Positions 7,272-13,526 of a stretch of 13,526 bases of DNA are shown here, piece after piece; the first letter of the stretch is position 1, and every line of letters begins with the position of its first letter. Source of the DNA: Comamonadaceae bacterium (lineage in GTDB: Bacteria > Pseudomonadota > Gammaproteobacteria > Burkholderiales > Burkholderiaceae). Where the stretch lies: contig CANCGU010000048.1 of assembly GCA_947377705.1 (NCBI GenBank), forward strand, positions 1 to 13,526, written 5' to 3'. A model generated the notes under the pieces. The model was not told the DNA's origin. It saw only the letters and a list, made by a program, of their open reading frames with translations, and did not search any database. Position numbers and translations under genes: made by a program.

Positions 7272-9167
7272 ATGCAGTTCCATCACCGCGGCTACGTTTC
7301 AGAAAATCCCCGCATCAAACCGGCCGCTGGCTGCGGCCTCAACCGCCCCACCGAAATTCCTGACGAGATGGATGTGCTCATTGTTGGCACAGGTCCTGCC
7401 GCCGTGACTGTTGCTGCGCAGCTGTCGCATTTCCCCAGCATCCATGTGCGTGCCATTGAAAAGCGTGAAGGTCGGCTGACACAAGGACAAGCGGATGGTA
7501 TTCAAGCTCGTTCAGTCGAAACTTTCCAAGCATTTGGCTTTGCAAACGCCATCGTGGATGAGGCTTACCGCAACGTTGAGATGTGCTTTTGGAAGCCCGA
7601 CGAAAAGATCCCCGAAAACATCGTGCGGGTCTCGCGCGTCCCTGACGATGCACATGGTGTGAGCGAATTTCCACATATCTATGTGAACCAATCGCGCGTC
7701 TTAGATTACTTCTTGGGCTATGCAGCGCAAGCGCCTGGCAGGGTCGTGCCCGATTACGGTGTTGATTTTCTTGACCTAGAAATTGACGAGCGTCATGAAT
7801 ATCCGGTGGCTGCACGCATTCAATATGTTGCAGGCCCACGCAAGGGTGAAGTGCGCACCGTGCGTGCGAAATATTTGGTCGGTGGTGATGGTGCACGCAG
7901 TGCCGTTCGTACCGCGCTCGGACACAAATTAGAAGGCGATGCCTCCTTGCATGCATGGGGCGTGATCGACGTGTTGTGCAACACAGACTTCCCCGACTTC
8001 CAAGTCAAGTGCTCCATTCAGTCACATAGCGCTGGCAACATCCTATTGATCCCGCGCGAAGGAGGCTACCTCTCACGCTTGTACGTCGATCTCGGCAACC
8101 TCGACGAGAACGATGCTGGCGAAATCCGCAACACCAGCCTTGATGAAATCATCCGTCGCGCCAATGCGATCCTGCACCCTTACACCCTAGATGTGAAGAG
8201 CATTGCTTGGTGGTCGGTCTACGAAGTCGCGCACCGCGTAACAACCGGCTTTGACAACGTTCCCACTGAACACGTTGGCAAGCAGCATCCTCACGCTTTC
8301 ATCATGGGCGATGCTTGCCACACACACTCGGCCAAGGCAGGCCAAGGCATGAATGTGTCGATTCAAGACGGCTGGAATCTGTCTTGGAAACTCGCTGCGG
8401 TACTTGAAGGCCGTGCACCCGAGTCACTGCTTGACACGTATTCGGCCGAACGTCGTGTGATCGCACAAGACCTCATCAACTTCGACAAAGAGTGGTCCAC
8501 ACTCATGGCCCGCCCCGTCGAAGAATGGGATGACCCGCAAGACTTGGCGCGTTGGTACGAAAAAACGATTGAGTTTCCAATGGGTTTCATGACACAGTAC
8601 CCAAAGAATCAAATCGTTGCAGGCCTTGAACACCAACATTTAGCAACGGGTTTTCCGATTGGCAAACGTTTCAAATCAACCGAGGTGATGCGGCGCGCCG
8701 ACAACCGCTGGCGTCAAATTGGTCACTTGCATGAGGCCGATGGTCGCTGGCGTGTTTATGTGTTCGCTGATGGTGCAGCACCCGCGGCCTCCGGCACAGT
8801 GACGGCGGACTTCGCACAATGGTGGGAAAACGACACAGAGTCACCCCGCGTCAAGTACACACCGAAGGATGGAGACACGGATGCCATCTTCGACACCAAG
8901 GTGATCTACCAACAAGACTACACCGAGGTTGAACCAGGCAATGTGCCTGCAGTATTCAAACCCACCAAGACACCCTTTGGCCTCATCGATGTCAACCAAA
9001 TTTTTGCAGCAGGTCATGGACGTGACATTTTCCGTGACCGCGAAATCCATAGAGATGGTGCCATCGTCGTTGTACGTCCTGACCAGTATGTTTCAGGCGT
9101 CTTCCCACTCAGCGCACGCGATGAACTCAAGGCGTTCTTTGCCCAACACATGTTGCCCGTGAAGTAA
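7272..9167 (+). CDS. mobA: FAD-dependent aromatic hydroxylase, MobA-like 3-hydroxybenzoate 4-monooxygenase
   Basis: This 631-residue single-component flavoprotein hydroxylase is predicted to convert 3-hydroxybenzoate to protocatechuate using NADPH and O2. Domain order is: FAD-binding Rossmann core (about 33-210), substrate domain, the GD motif MGDACHTHSAKAGQGMN (345-361), and a thioredoxin-like C-terminal domain (about 470-631) typical of phenol hydroxylases. The N-terminus MQFHHRGYVSENP resembles C. testosteroni MobA (about 639 residues). Residues I recall contacting substrate in that structure are kept: Asp75 (QADGI), His135 (EFPHI), Lys246 and Tyr271 (RLYVDL). The DG motif is VGGDGARS (203-210). 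One oddity: the dinucleotide motif reads GTGPAA (39-44), with Ala for the third Gly. The neighbouring pobA gives the same product. A related substrate such as 3-hydroxyphenylacetate or another m-hydroxy acid remains possible, so the symbol is tentative. Confidence 0.82.
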   Translation: MQFHHRGYVSENPRIKPAAGCGLNRPTEIPDEMDVLIVGTGPAAVTVAAQLSHFPSIHVRAIEKREGRLTQGQADGIQARSVETFQAFGFANAIVDEAYRNVEMCFWKPDEKIPENIVRVSRVPDDAHGVSEFPHIYVNQSRVLDYFLGYAAQAPGRVVPDYGVDFLDLEIDERHEYPVAARIQYVAGPRKGEVRTVRAKYLVGGDGARSAVRTALGHKLEGDASLHAWGVIDVLCNTDFPDFQVKCSIQSHSAGNILLIPREGGYLSRLYVDLGNLDENDAGEIRNTSLDEIIRRANAILHPYTLDVKSIAWWSVYEVAHRVTTGFDNVPTEHVGKQHPHAFIMGDACHTHSAKAGQGMNVSIQDGWNLSWKLAAVLEGRAPESLLDTYSAERRVIAQDLINFDKEWSTLMARPVEEWDDPQDLARWYEKTIEFPMGFMTQYPKNQIVAGLEHQHLATGFPIGKRFKSTEVMRRADNRWRQIGHLHEADGRWRVYVFADGAAPAASGTVTADFAQWWENDTESPRVKYTPKDGDTDAIFDTKVIYQQDYTEVEPGNVPAVFKPTKTPFGLIDVNQIFAAGHGRDIFRDREIHRDGAIVVVRPDQYVSGVFPLSARDELKAFFAQHMLPVK

Positions 9168-9205
9168 TTTCACATCAACAGTTGTTAAAACAATGCCTGA
9201 TGGGT

Positions 9206-10393
<1,188 letters not shown>

Positions 10394-10485
10394 TCAAATC
10401 CTTATCTGTAGAAGTGCAGCGAGATTAAAGGCCGATTTGATCTAGTGCAAATTCCAAACCCGAATGCTGCGCGATGAATAGAATA

Positions 10486-10506
10486 GTTGCACGATGATCG
10501 CGCAAC
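10486..10506. promoter_or_regulatory. Near-perfect 21-bp palindrome upstream of pobR (candidate operator)
   Basis: Arms GTTGCACGAT (10486-10495) and ATCGCGCAAC (10497-10506) around a central G pair at nine of ten positions; the only mismatch is 10491/10501. It lies 22 bp before the pobR ATG, just after a good -10-like TAGAAT (10479-10484), so it would cover the pobR transcription start. That position suggests autoregulation by the IclR protein; it is about 100 bp from the pobA start. Symmetry is seen; the binding protein is inferred. Confidence 0.6.
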
Positions 10507-10532
10507 CTACATTCACTCCTCAAACACCATGA
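10494..10532 (+). other. Possible 12-codon leader ORF overlapping the pobR start
   Basis: An ATG inside the palindrome opens a 12-codon frame (MIAQPTFTPQTP) whose TGA overlaps the pobR ATG as ATGA. There is no Shine-Dalgarno before it, and its start would lie almost at the 5' end of a transcript from the TAGAAT box, so it could be translated as a near-leaderless message or be chance. Confidence 0.2.
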
Positions 10533-11311
10533 ACAAAGCAGACTGGATTGAAGGCATGGCCCGAGGCATGGCTGTATTGGAGAGTTTCGACACAGAACGC
10601 CAGCGCCTCAATGCCACCCTCACCGCACAGCGAACGGGACTGACGCGTGCTGCCGCACGCAGGCATTTGCTGACCTTAACGCATCTAGGATATTTGGAAA
10701 CAGATGGCCAGTACTACTGGCTGTCAGCCAAAGTGCTTGGATTTGCTGGCAGCTATTTGTCGGGTGCGCGATTGCCTCGGGCCGTGCAACCGACCCTGCA
10801 CCAGTTGAGCTTGGCCACGCAGCTGTCGTGTTCTGTGGCTGTGCTGCAAAACGATGCGGTGATCATCGTGGCACGCGGCATTTGGCAAGGACCAGACTTG
10901 CCTGCCAAAGCAAGCCACAACGTACTGGCTTACGGACTGCACGTTGGCACACGGCTACCCGCGCACGCGACCTCCACAGGGCAGGTTCTACTTGCAAATT
11001 TAGCCCCTGCACAACTGCAAGCATGGATGCAAACGAATCCTCTGAGCCGTTTAACCGCCAACACAGCCACCCAAGCTCAAGACTTGGTGAAAAAGCTCAA
11101 ACAAGTCGCCAAGCAGGACTATTGCTTGGCAGATCAAGAGCATGAACTGGGCGTAGATGCCTTAGCCGTTCCGCTGCGCAATGAGCGAGGTGACACGGTC
11201 GCGGCATTGAACTTGGTGCGTTCTGGCGCGGCCTCCCATACACCCGAATTGGCAACGCGCTGGTTGGCGTTACTCCAACAAACAGCGCAAGCCCTGAGGC
11301 CCTTGATTTGA
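10529..11311 (+). CDS. pobR: PobR-like IclR-family regulator of pobA
   Basis: This 260-residue IclR-family protein is divergent from pobA, the arrangement of the 4-hydroxybenzoate-responsive activator PobR in Acinetobacter. Its N-terminus (MNKADWIEGMARGMAVLESFD) is of the PcaR/PcaU/PobR type, with a winged helix at about 5-68 (LTAQRTGLTRAAARRHLLTL holds the recognition helix) and an effector domain at about 80-260 containing AHATSTGQVLLANL and DQEHELGVDALAVPL. I chose the ATG at 10529 over an in-frame TTG at 10487 because family proteins begin close to this point. No convincing Shine-Dalgarno precedes it, but a short ORF overlaps its start. Its stop is 14 bp from the stop of the convergent oxidoreductase gene. 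The effector is inferred to be 4-hydroxybenzoate from position; protocatechuate is a second possibility. Confidence 0.83.
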   Translation: MNKADWIEGMARGMAVLESFDTERQRLNATLTAQRTGLTRAAARRHLLTLTHLGYLETDGQYYWLSAKVLGFAGSYLSGARLPRAVQPTLHQLSLATQLSCSVAVLQNDAVIIVARGIWQGPDLPAKASHNVLAYGLHVGTRLPAHATSTGQVLLANLAPAQLQAWMQTNPLSRLTANTATQAQDLVKKLKQVAKQDYCLADQEHELGVDALAVPLRNERGDTVAALNLVRSGAASHTPELATRWLALLQQTAQALRPLI

Positions 11312-11325
11312 CACCTCACACCCAG

Positions 11326-12681
11326 TCATCGCAATGACATTTCTTTGCGAAAGACTGCCTCTTGCTCGCGCCGGAAAGCCACGGCTTGTTGAGTTGCATC
11401 AAACACCACGTCATTCCAAGTCACCACTTCCCCTTCGGCAATGTCGCGTTTGAGAACCATGTTGTGCGCCAAACCAATCGGCAAGGCATTCATGCGCAGA
11501 GAGTCTGCGGTTTGCATCAGCTTGCCGTAAACAGTGAAACCGCCCTCGCCGTCGAGCTTCTCGCCTTTCTTGAGTTGACGTTTGGCTGTCGCCCCCACAT
11601 CGCCTCGCCACTCGCCGGTAGCACCCGTGGCCTCTTGGCGTACCGCGATGCTGGCGACAGAAATACCCAGCTCCAAACCAATCAGGTGGTAAGGCTTGTA
11701 CATGGCTGCATATTGACCCGTTGAATCGGTTTTGAGACCATATTGCTGGAAGCAATCCATCACGTATTTGCTGGGGGCCTCAAAAACGGCATACACCCCC
11801 CAGCGTAAATCGCGGAAGACTGGGCGGCCGTCCCGCTCGATCGAAGAGACCACTTCCACCGTCCCTTTTTGCGCCAAAATGCCGCCGTCCGAACAAGGGC
11901 GCAGGAGGTGTGGCAGGTCGTCCACACCACAAGGTGGGAAATACAGGCCATCTTTAGGCGGTGTGAGTTCACAGCCGTTGGCGACGGCGGCCATTTCAAG
12001 CGCGGACTTGGTGCCGTCGAGAAAGCTATTGAACATTTGGGCATTGAAATCGCCACCCGCGACTTGTTCATCACTGAACCCATAGTGGCCCCAAACCGTA
12101 TCGGGCGTGCTATTGTGATAAATCGGCAGGTACTTTGTGCCTTTGCCCGCGCACACCACCTCCATACCGATGGTTCGCGCCCAATCAACCAACTCGGCAA
12201 TGAGTGCGGGTTGATCGCCTGAGGCCATCGAGTAGATGATGCCGGCCTCTTTGGCTCGGCGCGCCAACAAAGGGCCCGCGAGCACATCGGCCTCCACATT
12301 GACCATGATGATGTGCTTGCGGTGTTCGCAACACAACAGGGCGTGGGCGATTCCCGCGGCGGGGCTTCCCGTGGCGTCGATCACGATGTCCACGAAATCG
12401 CTACCGATCATGGAAGGGGCGTCGTCGGTGATGAACGTGCTGCCATCCTTGGCGGCCTGCGCCAAAGAGGTCGCTGCAAAGCGGAGCGACTCCCAGCCCA
12501 CACGCGCCAAAGATGCCCGCGCTCGATCTGGTGACAGGTCTGCCACCGCCACCAAATGAATGCCAGGCGTGCGAGGGGCCTGCGACAGATACATCGAGCC
12601 GAATTTACCGGCACCAATCACCGCAACGCGAACCGGACGGCCTTCCACAGCTCGCGCCTTGAGTTTCTGAATCAATGACAT
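11326..12681 (-). CDS. NAD(P)-dependent oxidoreductase, homoserine-dehydrogenase-like with C-terminal SAF domain
   Basis: This 451-residue protein resembles the 'predicted homoserine dehydrogenase, SAF domain' family (COG4091 type). The N-terminal Rossmann fold begins at VRVAVIGAGKFGSMYLSQ (17-34) with the glycine motif GAGKFG, followed by VAVADLSPDRARA as a likely second strand and helix. The central part includes the conserved-looking MASGDQPALIAELVDWART and AGKGTKYLP. The C-terminus (about 370-440; RQLKKGEKLDGEGGFTVYG ... LKRDIAEGEVVTWNDVVFD) looks like a SAF/AFP-type small beta domain. It lacks the ACT domain of true homoserine dehydrogenases, so threonine synthesis is unlikely and the substrate is unknown. 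A strong AAGGAG (12693-12688) lies 6 nt before the ATG. It is divergent from a LysR gene, its likely regulator, and convergent with pobR. A role in sugar-acid or aromatic side-product metabolism is only a guess. Confidence 0.8.
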   Translation of the reverse strand: MSLIQKLKARAVEGRPVRVAVIGAGKFGSMYLSQAPRTPGIHLVAVADLSPDRARASLARVGWESLRFAATSLAQAAKDGSTFITDDAPSMIGSDFVDIVIDATGSPAAGIAHALLCCEHRKHIIMVNVEADVLAGPLLARRAKEAGIIYSMASGDQPALIAELVDWARTIGMEVVCAGKGTKYLPIYHNSTPDTVWGHYGFSDEQVAGGDFNAQMFNSFLDGTKSALEMAAVANGCELTPPKDGLYFPPCGVDDLPHLLRPCSDGGILAQKGTVEVVSSIERDGRPVFRDLRWGVYAVFEAPSKYVMDCFQQYGLKTDSTGQYAAMYKPYHLIGLELGISVASIAVRQEATGATGEWRGDVGATAKRQLKKGEKLDGEGGFTVYGKLMQTADSLRMNALPIGLAHNMVLKRDIAEGEVVTWNDVVFDATQQAVAFRREQEAVFRKEMSLR

Positions 12682-12830
12682 TTTTATCTCCTTGGGTATC
12701 GTCTTAGGTGGTTTTGGAGGGTCTGCATGACCCTTGTCATGTGGGCATGATGCAACTCTGAAACGAATTTAAACCATAATTTTTTGCAATAACATGGGTA
12801 TTTTCTCAACTTGCCTGTGCATAAATTCAC
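12682..12830. promoter_or_regulatory. Divergent control region between the SAF oxidoreductase and the LysR gene
   Basis: The 149-bp region carries several small symmetric elements: CATGA/TCATG with a 6-nt spacer (12726-12741), the 9-bp palindrome GCATGATGC (12745-12753), and a direct repeat of GCATGA at 12725 and 12745, 20 bp apart. TGTGC-N6-TCACA (12816-12831) resembles a CRP/FNR-type box with one mismatch and touches the LysR start codon. LysR proteins usually bind such divergent regions. I could not identify convincing -35/-10 pairs for either gene. Confidence 0.4.
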
Positions 12831-13526
12831 ATGAGTAGATTCGACTGGAACGACTTGCAATCCTTTCTGGCCATGGCCCGTACAGGTCGGCTGACTGTCG
12901 CGGCGAGGCGCATGGGGGTAGATCACTCCACGCTGAGCCGCCGAATCAGCGCGCTCGAAGACGCGATGCAGGTCAAACTCTTTGAGCGGCGGCCTGTGGG
13001 ATTTGTGCTGACGCCCGAAGGCGAAGCATTGCTTGGCGACGCAGAAGAAATCGAATCACTCACGGTACGAATGGGCGTGAGGCTACATGCGGAAACCTCG
13101 CACCTAACCGGCAACGTTAGGATCGGCACCCCAGAAGGCTTCGGCACCTATTTCTTAGCACCACAGTTGGCGCTGCTGGGGCAAAAGCATCCTGACCTGA
13201 ACATTGAGCTGGTCGCAAACCCTCGTTCATTTAGCCTGTCCAAACGAGAAGCCGATATTGCCGTCAGCATGGCTCGCCCCAGCCAAGGTCGGGTGTATGC
13301 ACGTCCCCTGGTCGACTTCGGCTTAGGTATTTATGCCAGTCAAAGCTACCTAGACGCACACCCTCCCATCACCAAGAAGTCGGATCTGCTCACGCACAGC
13401 TGGATTGGCTATGTGGAAGACCTGATGTGGACCCCTGAGCTGGACTACTTGCCGATGGTGGACCGCAATATCCAGCCGCGACTGCATATCTCAAACGTCA
13501 TTAGCCAGTTGACTGCCATCGTGGGC
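12831..13526 (+). CDS. LysR-family transcriptional regulator, 3' end cut by window edge
   Basis: The frame is open from the ATG at 12831 to the right edge (232 codons). The first 60 or so residues are a LysR winged helix-turn-helix (WNDLQSFLAMARTGRLTVAA, then HSTLSRRISALEDAM and LFERRPVGFVLTPEGEAL). From about 92 (GNVRIGTPEGFGTYFLAPQL) the periplasmic-binding-protein-like effector domain begins, with the usual ADIAVSMARPS segment. Full-length members have about 300 residues, so some 65-70 are missing. No Shine-Dalgarno precedes the start. It is divergent from the SAF-domain oxidoreductase and probably controls it; its effector is unknown. Confidence 0.92.
   Translation, partial: MSRFDWNDLQSFLAMARTGRLTVAARRMGVDHSTLSRRISALEDAMQVKLFERRPVGFVLTPEGEALLGDAEEIESLTVRMGVRLHAETSHLTGNVRIGTPEGFGTYFLAPQLALLGQKHPDLNIELVANPRSFSLSKREADIAVSMARPSQGRVYARPLVDFGLGIYASQSYLDAHPPITKKSDLLTHSWIGYVEDLMWTPELDYLPMVDRNIQPRLHISNVISQLTAIVG

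Noticed and set aside
7378..7956. 192-codon minus-strand frame inside mobA
   Set aside because: Low-complexity His/Arg/Cys-rich shadow of the MobA-like coding sequence, with no ribosome binding site.
9168..9205. Possible bidirectional terminator between mobA and pobA (AACA-GT-TGTT at 9177-9186)
   Set aside because: Arms are only 4 bp, AT-rich and followed by no clear T tract; too weak to call.
12684..12926. 80-codon minus-strand frame between the oxidoreductase and LysR genes
   Set aside because: It runs through the intergenic region into the antisense of the LysR start and shows no recognisable domain or ribosome binding site.

Overview
The window looks like a chromosomal aromatic-acid catabolism region of a betaproteobacterium. 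Gene content, protein similarity to Burkholderiales/Comamonadaceae enzymes and moderate GC suggest a Comamonadaceae member such as a Limnohabitans/Rhodoferax-type organism; that assignment is from memory of the families, not from a search. I see no transposase, integrase, phage gene, tRNA, rRNA or CRISPR array.

Left part (1-5855, minus strand): a tightly packed meta-cleavage operon for homoprotocatechuate (3,4-dihydroxyphenylacetate). Transcription order is hpaG1, hpaG2, hpaE, hpaD, hpaF, hpaH, hpaI, with hpaI cut by the left window edge. HpaD opens the ring. HpaE oxidises the semialdehyde, HpaF isomerises, and HpaG1/HpaG2 decarboxylate and isomerise. HpaH hydrates and HpaI splits the product to pyruvate and succinate semialdehyde. 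Gaps are 2-23 bp, with one ATGA overlap. A sigma-70-like promoter (5898-5926) drives the operon away from the divergent MarR-type repressor gene hpaR (6036-6485). Two short inverted repeats between them are candidate HpaR operators. The upstream hydroxylase genes (hpaB/hpaC) and a transporter are not in the window.

Middle part (6489-11311): two regulator/hydroxylase pairs. An IclR-family regulator with a shortened effector domain is divergent from a MobA-like 3-hydroxybenzoate 4-monooxygenase, and a 12-bp-arm inverted repeat lies between them. pobA (4-hydroxybenzoate 3-monooxygenase) is convergent with mobA and divergent from a PobR-like IclR regulator whose start region carries a near-perfect 21-bp palindrome. 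Both hydroxylases should make protocatechuate; no protocatechuate-cleavage genes are visible here.

Right part (11326-13526): a predicted NAD(P)-dependent oxidoreductase of the homoserine-dehydrogenase-like/SAF-domain family (COG4091 type, substrate unknown), divergent from a LysR-family regulator cut by the right edge. Most of the window is well-known catabolic biology. The less explained parts are this oxidoreductase/LysR pair, the trimmed IclR protein and the three divergent control regions.
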